Below are positions 39,257-47,122 of a DNA stretch of 47,122 bases, in pieces (within the stretch, counting starts at the first letter, position 1; each line of letters starts with the position of its first letter). The notes beneath the pieces were generated by a model. It had not been told where the DNA came from, did no database searches, and saw nothing but the letters and a program-made list of their open reading frames with translations. The translations under genes and the position numbers were made by a program. Origin of the DNA: CAZJRB01 sp964547995 (GTDB lineage Bacteria; Planctomycetota; Planctomycetia; Pirellulales; Thermoguttaceae); the NCBI GenBank assembly GCA_964547995.1, contig CAZJRB010000054.1, forward strand, positions 1-47,122, in the 5' to 3' direction.

Positions 39257-41644
39257 CTATACCATCCCCCCTACTTTCCTTAATACCCATTCTCCGACCA
39301 GCAGCAGCAAGAAGAACGCCAGCACGGGCCACTTGTTCCAGAGCGGTTTTGGCGGCAGCGACTCGATCGGGACCTGTCGGCCGGGCGGCAGGTCCTTGAT
39401 GAGCCGTTTTGCCGTTTCAAAGGTGTAATACTGCCCGCGGCTCGTTTTGGCGGCTTCTCGCAATGAAGCCGTTTCGGTGCGTACCCGCTCGAACTCGCCG
39501 GCGGGCCGCTTGACGGTGAAATCGACCGACGGCGCCCGGCCCTCCATCGCCGGCAGTGCAATCCAGGCATGGTAATCGCCGACGCCGGGACGGCTGACCG
39601 TGGCCTCGAAGGTCGCCCGACCGACTGCCGCGCGGCGGAGCACGATCCGTCGCGTTTTCTGGCCGCGGTGTTCCAGCACGACGGTGACGCCGTCGTCTTC
39701 GGCCGGGGCCATGCGTTCGTCGGTAAACCGCACGCGAAGCCGGACCGGTTCGCCCTGGTCGTACTCGCGCCGGTCGGCGGAAAGAGTGGCCGTGCGACCG
39801 GCCCCGGCTAGCTTCGAGCGGCTCAGGTATCGGATCATCTGTACCCAGTATCGGGCAAAGAAGACGTCGCCGACCCGGCGGCGCCACCGCCACGTTTCGT
39901 CAGTCGCGTGGAACAGTACCTTTCCGGCGCCGACGTATTGCAGGCAGAAGACGGGCAGGGGTCGTCCGTCGTGTCCGAGTCGCCTGGGATCGACCGCCAA
40001 CACCCGCGCCGCCGGTTTGAGGTCGGGCATTTCCATCAGCCAGTAGAGCGGCGGGAGGTTCGCCCAGATCTTGCGGGTTTCGGCCGACGTGTCGCCGAGC
40101 TGCATGGGCGGGCAGGCCGTGCCCAGCCTGGTCGGTTCGACCTGAAATCTCTCGGTGAGCACCTGCTCGCGGTCGGGGAATCGAACGCTGCCGAGGTCGA
40201 ACGGCATCAGCTTCGCCAGCGGCGTATCGCGGAACGCGCCGGGCATGTAGTCGGGCCCTGCGATCATGACCAGCGCACCGCCCTTCCCCGGCTGATCGAC
40301 GAAGTCGGCAAGATTCCGGATCATCGACCCGCTGAGCATTGCCGGATTGACATCGCCGAGGATGACGACATCGTACTGGAACAGCTCGTCGCGCCGCACG
40401 GGGAACACCCGCAACGCCGCCGCGTCCTGTTCGGCATATTCCAGGTCGGCGTCCTGCAAGACGGTGTGCAGCTCGATCGTCTCGTCTCGGCCGAGCATAT
40501 TGCGGAGGAATCGGAATTCGAAGTTCGGGTAGGCCTGGACCAGCAGCACGCGGATTGTTTCCTTGCGGACTTCCACGGTGCGCTCTTGTCGGTTGTTGTC
40601 GGTGTTTAGTTCACCCTGTTGCGGCTCGGCCTCGACGGTGAATTTGAACCTGCCGACTTTTTGCGGGCGATAGGGAATACGAACCTGCTGCGTGGCGTCG
40701 TCGTCGGCCATGGTAACGTCGACCTTGGCGAGGACTTCCGGTTCGTCCTGTTCCCGCAGCGAGACGCGGATTTTCTTCCCCTTCATACCCGTTGCCGAAA
40801 GTCTGACCTTGAAGTGGACGACGTCGTCGACGAACACGACGTCGTCGACCAGCAGGTCGCTCAGGTTCAGATCGCGTACGGGCTTGTCGCTTCCCAACCC
40901 GACGATGTACATCGGCACGCCACGGCGCCTGGCCAGCGCAGCGGCTTCGGCCAACGGCGGGCCGTCGGTGTTGATCCCGTCGGTCAACAGCACCAGTGCC
41001 GCGGGGGCCGTCCCGCGGAGGTCGTTGAACGCGGCCCGCACTCCCTCCCCGAGCCGGGTGCTCGCGCCCGCCGGTTCGAGCGACTTGATCTCCCCGACAA
41101 TCCCGGCCACCGCGGTTTCCTGCGTCGGGCGGACGCCGGTGAGGAAGTATACCCGGAGCTTGTAGTCTTCGGCCATGGCCGAGAGCATCGCGGCGTCGTT
41201 TTCCACGAGCAGCGTCCTCGCGAGGTTCCAGCGGCTGGGTTCGGCCTCGCCGGAGATCGTTTTTTTCACCCGCTCGCTGAACGCCTTGTGGGTATCCGTT
41301 TCGTAGCGGTCATCGATCGTCATGCTCAGCGAATCGTCGATCACTACGCCGGCATACGGCAAACCGGTCTTCTGAAGCGACAGCGACACCTGGGCAATCA
41401 TCATCACGACCATTGCGACCAGCACCAACCGGATGCCGGCGAGGAACAAACGGTATGCTTGCGACGCCGTCCTGGCCTCGCGGAGGTAGATCGCCACGAT
41501 GAACACCACCGCAAACACCGCGAACAGAAGCGTCACCCAGGGCGGCCACATCCAGTTGGTTTCGATACCCCAGACCGTACCTTCCCCTGGCCCGGGCTCG
41601 ATGCCGAGCATCCGCTCGATCCAACTTGGCAGGCTGCCGCTCAT
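39257..41644 (-). CDS. Membrane VWA-domain protein with glutamine-amidotransferase-like middle
   Basis: A 795-residue protein. Two N-terminal membrane helices (about 35-53 and 68-88) are followed by a VWA-like domain with the metal site VVIDDSLSM (Asp103-x-Ser-x-Ser107) and LVLLTDGINTDGP. Then come Ig-like strands (VRLSATGMKGKKIRVSLREQ) and a class-I glutamine amidotransferase-like fold (VLLVQAYPNFEFRFLRNML, VVILGDVNPAMLSG, GGALVMIAGPDYMPG). A C-terminal helix (VLAFFLLLLVGEWVL) anchors the end. The start ATG overlaps the stop of the preceding BatA/VWA gene (ATGA), so they are coupled. It is the paired large VWA protein of such clusters. Longer in-frame upstream starts are inside the preceding gene and rejected. 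Confidence 0.85.
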   Translation of the reverse strand: MSGSLPSWIERMLGIEPGPGEGTVWGIETNWMWPPWVTLLFAVFAVVFIVAIYLREARTASQAYRLFLAGIRLVLVAMVVMMIAQVSLSLQKTGLPYAGVVIDDSLSMTIDDRYETDTHKAFSERVKKTISGEAEPSRWNLARTLLVENDAAMLSAMAEDYKLRVYFLTGVRPTQETAVAGIVGEIKSLEPAGASTRLGEGVRAAFNDLRGTAPAALVLLTDGINTDGPPLAEAAALARRRGVPMYIVGLGSDKPVRDLNLSDLLVDDVVFVDDVVHFKVRLSATGMKGKKIRVSLREQDEPEVLAKVDVTMADDDATQQVRIPYRPQKVGRFKFTVEAEPQQGELNTDNNRQERTVEVRKETIRVLLVQAYPNFEFRFLRNMLGRDETIELHTVLQDADLEYAEQDAAALRVFPVRRDELFQYDVVILGDVNPAMLSGSMIRNLADFVDQPGKGGALVMIAGPDYMPGAFRDTPLAKLMPFDLGSVRFPDREQVLTERFQVEPTRLGTACPPMQLGDTSAETRKIWANLPPLYWLMEMPDLKPAARVLAVDPRRLGHDGRPLPVFCLQYVGAGKVLFHATDETWRWRRRVGDVFFARYWVQMIRYLSRSKLAGAGRTATLSADRREYDQGEPVRLRVRFTDERMAPAEDDGVTVVLEHRGQKTRRIVLRRAAVGRATFEATVSRPGVGDYHAWIALPAMEGRAPSVDFTVKRPAGEFERVRTETASLREAAKTSRGQYYTFETAKRLIKDLPPGRQVPIESLPPKPLWNKWPVLAFFLLLLVGEWVLRKVGGMV

Positions 41645-43863
41645 GATGTGTGATGTCCGAACCGCCAGGCGAGGTAACTCTCGAAAAACAACAACCCCAA
41701 CACGACGTAGAGCAACTTGACGGGCAGACGCCCGCGCCGCGCGATCCGGCCGCCGGAGGTCCGGACGTCGAGGTTCCGCCACGTGGTTTGGTGGACGAAT
41801 GGAACGCCGGGCCAAACGTCGCTCCGCAACTCGTCGATGCCGAGCGGCGTCAGGTCGCTTTCGGCCGTATCGACGTTCACGGCGAAATGCTCGGTACGAT
41901 CGACCGGCGGGCCGAATCGCGCCGTGTAGATGCCGCTTTGGAGCGTGTCGCCGAAGGTCCATGTGCTGTAGTCGCCGTGGGGCCTCAGCGCGACCGGCCG
42001 GCTGCGGCCGTCGGGCGATTGCACCATGACGGGTGCGTCGCCGGCAGGCGTCGAAACCGATACGCTCAACGGGTCCCCCACGGCGACATTCTGCCGCTTC
42101 AGCTCTCCACCCACGCAGAATGCCAACACCTCCTGAACCAACGGCACGTAGGCGGGCAGAATCGGCGCCGGCGTCCATGACGTATCGGCCGACGTGCCGA
42201 CCAGCACGACCCGGCCGCGGCCAAAAGGCTTTTCGACCATCAACGGATCGCCCGACGTCGTTCCCAGCACGACCTTGGCTCCGGAATCCTTGGTGACCTC
42301 CAGCTTGAAGTACTTGAAAACCGGCGTGGTCGAGAGCCCGGCCTTCTCGCGCCCGCGGAACACCCGGACGATCGGGTGACGATAGCCCAATGGTTCGATC
42401 ATCGTTTTTTCAGGCGAAACCGCTTTGCCGATGGCCGCCGGCAGCAGGCCCTCAGGGCCGCCCAGTTCCCGGTTGTAGCGGCCGGCCAGCACGTTTTCGC
42501 CCAGGAAGAAAACGACGTTGCCGCCGCTGTCCAGGTAGGATTTCAGCACCCGGACCTCGCTCGCAGTAAACTGGGCAACGTCGCAAAGAAAGATGCAATC
42601 GTACCGGCCCAAATCGCGTTCCAACAGCGCGCTTTCGGTCGTCACGTCCGCCTGCACCAGTGCCCGGCCAGCCGTGTCGGCCTCCGGCGACAGGGCATAA
42701 ACGAGATAGTCGGTTGCCCCGCGGAACGGCTCGCCGGAAGGCCGCCCATTGATCGCGAGCACGCGTAACAACTGCCGGACCGGAACCGCCAGGAATCGCC
42801 GATTGTCGACCAGCAAGGGATCGCCGGCGGCCCGGACTTCGACCGTGTGGTCGCCCGGCGTTTCGAAACGATGCGAGAAGCCGACCGTGCCTTCGCCGCC
42901 GGCGGGCAGATCGACCGTCTCCCGGCCGATGCGGCGGCCGTCGACCAGCAGCTCGACCGCCTGCTTTTCCTTGGCGTCGCGCTCGAAGTTCTTCAAATCG
43001 GCTTCAAGCTGCACGTTGCCGGCAAGCGTCGTAATCGGTTCGAGCGTCCGCAAGTCGGTAACTGCAATGTTCCCGGTATCCGGTTGGCCGAGGTCGATCA
43101 CCACCAGCGCGGCCGATTCGGCCAGTGTCTTGCTGCGGTCTTGGAACTCGGCCATGGCGGCCGGCGAAAGATTCGGCGCCCAGCCGACGCGTTGCAGGTC
43201 GGTCAGGAAATAGATTTCGTGCGCCAGGCTGGGATTCTCCCGCCAGGCGTTTTGGAGCACCTCGCGGGCCTTCTGCACGGTGTCGGGCAGATCGGCCGTG
43301 GTGTCGAACTGTCGGAGGTTTTCGATTTCCTCGAGAATCTCCCCCCGCTCCAATGCCGGCGTGCCCACCACTGCCTGCGGCGGCGAAGCCATCACGACAA
43401 GCGTAAAGGCGTCGCCCTGTCGGCTTTCCTCGACGATCCGCCGTGCGAGTTCCTTGGCCCGTTCGAATCGGCTCTTCTCGCCGGGCCGGTAGGCCATCGA
43501 AAACGAGCCGTCGATGACGATCATGCGGTGGGTCCGCGATCCGCCGCCCAGCGCGAGCCCCATACTCTCGAAGTACGGCTCGGCCACCGCCAGCACCAGC
43601 AGGACGATCAACAGCGTGCGGACCAGCAGCAGCAATAGTTGCTCGAACTGAATCCTTCGCGTCTTCCGCCGCATGGCCGCCAGCAGGTACTCCATGGCCG
43701 CCCACGGCATCTCGCGATACCTCCGCCGGCTCAAGAGGTGGATCAGGATCGGCGCCGCCGCCGCGGCCCACCACCCGAGCATCCACAGGTTCACAAATCC
43801 TGCGGCGTAGGGGCCGGGAATAGTGGATAGTGGATAGTGGATAGTGGATAGTGCTTCGTACAC
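41641..43863 (-). CDS. BatA/VWA-domain membrane protein with repeat-encoded N-terminus
   Basis: A 740-residue protein. The BatA (aerotolerance) N-terminal module reads FVNLWMLGWWAAAAAPILIH then LLSRRRYREMPWAAMEYLLA; a second helix follows (LLLLLVRTLLIVLLVLAVAE). The VWA domain has MIVIDGSFSMAYR (DxSxS). A middle glutamine-amidotransferase-like part (YLVYALSPEADTAGR, FLCDVAQFTASEVRVLKSYL) and a C-terminal helix (LLYVVLGLLFFESYLAWRFG) complete it. The first residues, MYEALSTIHYPLSTIPGPYA, come from a 7-bp tandem array, and family similarity begins only near residue 23. A GTG at 43794 (VNLWMLGW), with AGGA 3 bases upstream, may be the original start. It is coupled to the next gene by ATGA. Confidence 0.88.
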   Translation of the reverse strand: MYEALSTIHYPLSTIPGPYAAGFVNLWMLGWWAAAAAPILIHLLSRRRYREMPWAAMEYLLAAMRRKTRRIQFEQLLLLLVRTLLIVLLVLAVAEPYFESMGLALGGGSRTHRMIVIDGSFSMAYRPGEKSRFERAKELARRIVEESRQGDAFTLVVMASPPQAVVGTPALERGEILEEIENLRQFDTTADLPDTVQKAREVLQNAWRENPSLAHEIYFLTDLQRVGWAPNLSPAAMAEFQDRSKTLAESAALVVIDLGQPDTGNIAVTDLRTLEPITTLAGNVQLEADLKNFERDAKEKQAVELLVDGRRIGRETVDLPAGGEGTVGFSHRFETPGDHTVEVRAAGDPLLVDNRRFLAVPVRQLLRVLAINGRPSGEPFRGATDYLVYALSPEADTAGRALVQADVTTESALLERDLGRYDCIFLCDVAQFTASEVRVLKSYLDSGGNVVFFLGENVLAGRYNRELGGPEGLLPAAIGKAVSPEKTMIEPLGYRHPIVRVFRGREKAGLSTTPVFKYFKLEVTKDSGAKVVLGTTSGDPLMVEKPFGRGRVVLVGTSADTSWTPAPILPAYVPLVQEVLAFCVGGELKRQNVAVGDPLSVSVSTPAGDAPVMVQSPDGRSRPVALRPHGDYSTWTFGDTLQSGIYTARFGPPVDRTEHFAVNVDTAESDLTPLGIDELRSDVWPGVPFVHQTTWRNLDVRTSGGRIARRGRLPVKLLYVVLGLLFFESYLAWRFGHHTS
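43821..43853. repeat. Heptamer array (TAGTGGA) in the start of the BatA-like gene
   Basis: Four perfect TAGTGGA units and a partial fifth. On the minus strand it reads TCCACTA and encodes STIHYPLSTI at the N-terminus of the BatA-like protein. The same heptamer forms an array at 45352-45386, on the far side of the SUMF1/four-helix genes, and a TAGTGGG variant forms one at 18361-18395. Confidence 0.92.
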
Positions 43864-43869
43864 GGCGGG

Positions 43870-44244
43870 TTAACGGGGGTCGTGCTTTTGTTCGAGGGAT
43901 TTTCTGAGACCGCTTATCAGGCGGCCAACTTCTGTTGTCAGGTCGATTAGTTTGGACTTCTTGTGTTCGTCCAGGAATCCGAGACGTTGAGAAACGATGA
44001 TTTGTGTCTCAACTTCCTTGAGTGAGCCATTTGCGACAGACAGGAAATAGAGGAAGTCGCGCGTTGTGCGTCGGCCTTGCCCCTCAGCAACGTTTGACGG
44101 TATGGAAACCGCCGCCCGGCGGATTTGGCTCGTCAGTGCATAAACTTCCGTCTTGGGAAAATCGGCAGTCATACGATAGATCATCTCCACAAGATCAACC
44201 GCTCTCTGCCAGGCAATAAGCTCGCGATAATCTTTCAACGCCAT
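43870..44244 (-). CDS. Four-helix bundle protein (S23 family)
   Basis: A 124-residue protein of the S23/four-helix-bundle type first seen inside 23S rRNA intervening sequences: YRELIAWQRAVDLVEMIYRM, QIRRAAVSIPSNVAEGQGRR, FLYFLSVANGSLKEVETQII and LIDLTTEVGRLISGLRKSL. Family members form pentamers and have no agreed function; they are common as single genes in repeat-rich or mobile regions. GAGGAG lies 6 bases before the ATG. Its stop lies 6 bases from the BatA-like start. Its place inside the operon, beside a SUMF1-like gene and between heptamer arrays, suggests insertion. No rRNA is nearby. Confidence 0.93.
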   Translation of the reverse strand: MALKDYRELIAWQRAVDLVEMIYRMTADFPKTEVYALTSQIRRAAVSIPSNVAEGQGRRTTRDFLYFLSVANGSLKEVETQIIVSQRLGFLDEHKKSKLIDLTTEVGRLISGLRKSLEQKHDPR

Positions 44245-44286
44245 AATTACTCCTCACCATCCAGCATCCGCCACCCACTACTCGAC

Positions 44287-45282
44287 TCACTCGTGCGCCA
44301 GACTTAATGCCACACGAAAGCCAAGGTTATGGCACCGGGCGTCCGGCGAGTCGTGACTGCGGTATGCCGACCGGCAGCCTGCCGCGCCATAATTCCAACT
44401 GCCGCCGCGACCCACGCGGTTCGAGCCTACTTCCGGCCCCTGGGGATCGTCCACGGGAGACGTGCCGTGAGATTCAGCCAGTTCATCGTCAACAGGTTTT
44501 CGCTGCCAAGGATAGCGGTCTGAACACCACTCGAAAACATTACCGTGCATATCGTAGAGTCCAAAACTGTTTGCCCGGTACCGGCCTACCGGTGCGGTGA
44601 ATACATAACCATCCTTTCCCGATATGGCCCACTTCCAATCGGGGAACTTTGCCTTCGCCGTACCATCGGCCACGTTGCCCATACGAACTAAACCCTCCGG
44701 ATCATCGCCGTGGAAGAAACGCGTTGTCGTGCCGCCGCGGCAAGCGTACTCCCACTCCGCTTCGGTCGGGAGACGGTATGTCTTCCCTTCCTTTTTGCTG
44801 AGCCACCTGCAAAACCCCACCGCGTCGTTCCAACTGACATTCACCACCGGATGGTCATCCGTCTGCGCGAATCCCGGATTCTTCCATGTATACTCCGGCT
44901 TCTGTCCCGTGACGCCCCTCTCGTTGACACCCCATCCGCCTTTCCCGCCCTTCTGTGCATCCGTCCTGTAACCGGTATCCTTGACAAATCGCCCGAACTG
45001 GCCCACGGTCACTTCGTACACGCCTAGATAAAACGACTTTGTAATATGCACCCGATGGACTTGGCCCTCGTCATCATCACGTCCTTCCTCACCGTCCGGC
45101 GCCCCCATCATGAACTCCCCCGCCTGGATCAGCTTCAGTTTCATTCCGATCGAGCTGGTAATCTCTTTGGCACGCTCTGCGGTTCGATCTTCACCGGCAA
45201 CCCGGCCGGCCATCGCGGCCAAGACGATGGCTGAAAGGAGTACGAGTAAGCCCACGGGACGGAACGGTGCCGAGATGTTCAT
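44287..45282 (-). CDS. Secreted SUMF1 / formylglycine-generating-enzyme-like protein
   Basis: A 331-residue exported protein with signal peptide (about 1-30). The SUMF1 domain runs from GMKLKLIQAGEFMMGA through SFYLGVYEVTVGQFGRFVKD, HPVVNVSWNDAVGFCRWLSK, YRLPTEAEWEYACRGGTTTR and YDMHGNVFEWCSDRY to GRGGSWNYGAAGCRSAYRSH. In true formylglycine-generating enzymes the last segment carries two catalytic cysteines after GGS(Y/F); here the first is absent and only one Cys is near, so it is more likely a ligand-binding or related SUMF1 protein than an active sulfatase activator. GAGGAGC lies 8 bases before the ATG. It sits inside the MoxR-VWA series. Confidence 0.9.
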   Translation of the reverse strand: MNISAPFRPVGLLVLLSAIVLAAMAGRVAGEDRTAERAKEITSSIGMKLKLIQAGEFMMGAPDGEEGRDDDEGQVHRVHITKSFYLGVYEVTVGQFGRFVKDTGYRTDAQKGGKGGWGVNERGVTGQKPEYTWKNPGFAQTDDHPVVNVSWNDAVGFCRWLSKKEGKTYRLPTEAEWEYACRGGTTTRFFHGDDPEGLVRMGNVADGTAKAKFPDWKWAISGKDGYVFTAPVGRYRANSFGLYDMHGNVFEWCSDRYPWQRKPVDDELAESHGTSPVDDPQGPEVGSNRVGRGGSWNYGAAGCRSAYRSHDSPDARCHNLGFRVALSLAHE

Positions 45283-45351
45283 GGTGAGAAGCTCCTCGTG
45301 CCTGTTTGTCTGTTATCACGGATAGTCGCATTGGCGAGACGCCAGTGCCAC

Positions 45352-45386
45352 CCACTATCCACTATCCACCATCCACTATCCACTAC
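45352..45386. repeat. Heptamer array (TCCACTA) between DUF58 and SUMF1-like genes
   Basis: About five TCCACTA-type units with one variant, abutting the stop codon of the DUF58 gene. It is the same heptamer as at 43821-43853, in opposite orientation, so the two arrays bracket the SUMF1 and four-helix genes. A small palindrome TGGCG-aga-CGCCA lies nearby at 45332-45344. Confidence 0.9.
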
Positions 45387-46277
45387 TCACACCCTCGACG
45401 CCAAATAACTCGACAACACCACTTCCAACGACCGATCCGTCCGCAGCAATACGTAATCGATCTGGTGCATCCGACATCCCTTTTTCAGCACCCGCAGATA
45501 GGCGTTGAATTCTTCGAGGTACGCCTTCCTGAGTGCCCGGGGCTCGGCGAGCACCTCGGGCAATTGCTCCAGGCCCTTGAACAGCGTGGTGTGCTGAAAC
45601 GGGAAATCCAGCTCCGCCGGGTCGAGCACGTGCATCAGGACGACCTCGTGGCGGCGGTGGCGAAAGTGCTTCAGCCCGGCCAGCATCCGGTCGACGTCGT
45701 CGAACAAGTCGCTCAGGACGATCACGATGCCGCGTTTCTTGAGCCGCTCGGCCAGTTCATGGAAGATCGGGCCGATCGACGTCTTCCGCTCGGGGACCGC
45801 GTCCTCCATCACTTGCAGAAGCTGCTTGATGTGCGACGGGCTGCTGCTGGCGCGGACCAGGGCGCGGATCTCGCGGTCGAACGTGGCCAGCCCGGCGCTG
45901 TCCTGCTGATGGAGAATCAAATACGAAAGGGCCGCCGCGGCGCACTGCGCGTATTCGAGCTTCGACATCGCCGCCGCCTCGCTCTGGTAGCACATGCTCT
46001 CGCTGGTGTCCAGCAGCAGGTGGCAGATCAGGTTTGTCTCCTCCTCGAACTGCTTCAGGTAGAACTTGTCGGTCCGCCCAAAGACCTTCCAGTCGAGATA
46101 CCGCAGGTCGTCGCCGGGCGCATACTCGCGGTGCTCGGCGAACTCGACCGAGAACCCGTGGAACGGGCTGCGATGGACCCCGGAAACGTAGCCCTCGACG
46201 ATCAGCTTCGCGCGTAATTGGAGCCCGTGCAGCTTGGCAAGCGTTTCGGGGTTGAGGTATTTTTGTGAATCTTCCAC
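45387..46277 (-). CDS. DUF58 domain protein (VWA-like)
   Basis: A 296-residue cytoplasmic protein. The DUF58 core reads FAEHREYAPGDDLRYLDWKV, then FGRTDKFYLKQFEEETNLIC, followed by a VWA-like metal site LLLDTSESM (Asp90-x-Ser-x-Ser94) and VIVLSDLFDDVDRML. In many bacteria DUF58 genes follow a MoxR ATPase gene and precede BatA/VWA genes, and the proteins are thought to act as partners of MoxR in assembling or metallating targets. Here the order is kept except for the two inserted genes downstream. No clear ribosome-binding site is seen before the ATG; a 126-base gap with a palindrome separates it from the MoxR gene. Confidence 0.93.
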   Translation of the reverse strand: MEDSQKYLNPETLAKLHGLQLRAKLIVEGYVSGVHRSPFHGFSVEFAEHREYAPGDDLRYLDWKVFGRTDKFYLKQFEEETNLICHLLLDTSESMCYQSEAAAMSKLEYAQCAAAALSYLILHQQDSAGLATFDREIRALVRASSSPSHIKQLLQVMEDAVPERKTSIGPIFHELAERLKKRGIVIVLSDLFDDVDRMLAGLKHFRHRRHEVVLMHVLDPAELDFPFQHTTLFKGLEQLPEVLAEPRALRKAYLEEFNAYLRVLKKGCRMHQIDYVLLRTDRSLEVVLSSYLASRV

Positions 46278-46310
46278 GGACGGTTACGAGGTTAAGAGGT
46301 TAGGAGTTTT

Positions 46311-46340
46311 ATAAAGCCGCGACCGGTGGTCGCGACCGGC
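46311..46340. repeat. ATAAAGC + CGCGACC palindrome, second copy
   Basis: ATAAAGC followed by CGCGACC-ggt-GGTCGCG (46311-46335) is an exact 25-base match to 18414-18438; ACCGGCGG follows. It lies between the MoxR and DUF58 genes and would form a hairpin in their shared transcript. Confidence 0.9.
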
Positions 46341-46403
46341 GGAATCCGACGCGTTGCCGGCACGCTGTGCGCGACCAACGGACGCGGCTTCATGTCCAAT
46401 AAA

Positions 46404-47122
<719 letters not shown>

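Noticed and set aside
43870..44244. S23-type gene as evidence for a nearby 23S rRNA
   Set aside because: No rRNA sequence is seen; free-standing copies of the family are common.
43821..45386. Heptamer arrays considered as a CRISPR array
   Set aside because: Units are 7 bp without spacers, and no cas genes are present.

Overview
The window looks like a chromosomal piece of a planctomycete, most likely of the Pirellulales group. This rests on gene content: a secreted sulfatase, a Tat-exported Gfo/Idh/MocA oxidoreductase beside a DUF6807 protein, a DUF1559-type protein, EF-hand and NPCBM proteins, and the MoxR / DUF58 / BatA-VWA / VWA / DUF4175 series. High GC coding regions and repeat-rich gene junctions agree with it. 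No rRNA, tRNA, CRISPR array or intact IS transposase was found.

Layout. 1-3.5 kb: gene-poor and decaying, with a DUF1963-like protein between two diverged repeats, an AraC-type regulator and a truncated GH43-like fragment. 3.6-13 kb: secreted catabolic genes (oxidoreductase, DUF6807, beta-helix protein fused to a PDZ domain, PQQ-type propeller, sulfatase). 13-24 kb: housekeeping and regulatory genes (small HTH protein, KAS III, secreted unknown, HD phosphohydrolase, free-Met-sulfoxide reductase, adenylosuccinate lyase, Fur, FlgM, EF-hand protein). 24-31 kb: secreted alpha/beta hydrolase, membrane proteins, saccharopine-dehydrogenase-like enzyme, and a C39-like peptidase gene broken by a small transposable element. 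30.6-47.1 kb: a long minus-strand run reading MoxR, DUF58, SUMF1-like, four-helix-bundle, BatA/VWA, VWA, DUF4175, secreted unknown, prenyltransferase-like repeat protein, NPCBM protein, small membrane protein, DUF1559-like protein. Several members overlap by ATGA, so most of this run is probably one operon. It resembles the BatA/VWA stress and envelope clusters of other bacteria; its function here is inferred only.

The most unusual feature is the density of small repeat families (7- and 8-bp tandem arrays, A/T-rich CAATTT arrays, several palindromes) at gene boundaries, and the fact that several enter coding sequence. They appear to supply the N-terminus of the BatA-like protein, the N-terminus of the secreted unknown, the start codon of the prenyltransferase-like protein, and an in-frame insert in the NPCBM protein. 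A 189-bp element with 30-bp imperfect terminal inverted repeats and an exact 8-bp target duplication splits the C39-like gene; removing it in silico restores the frame.
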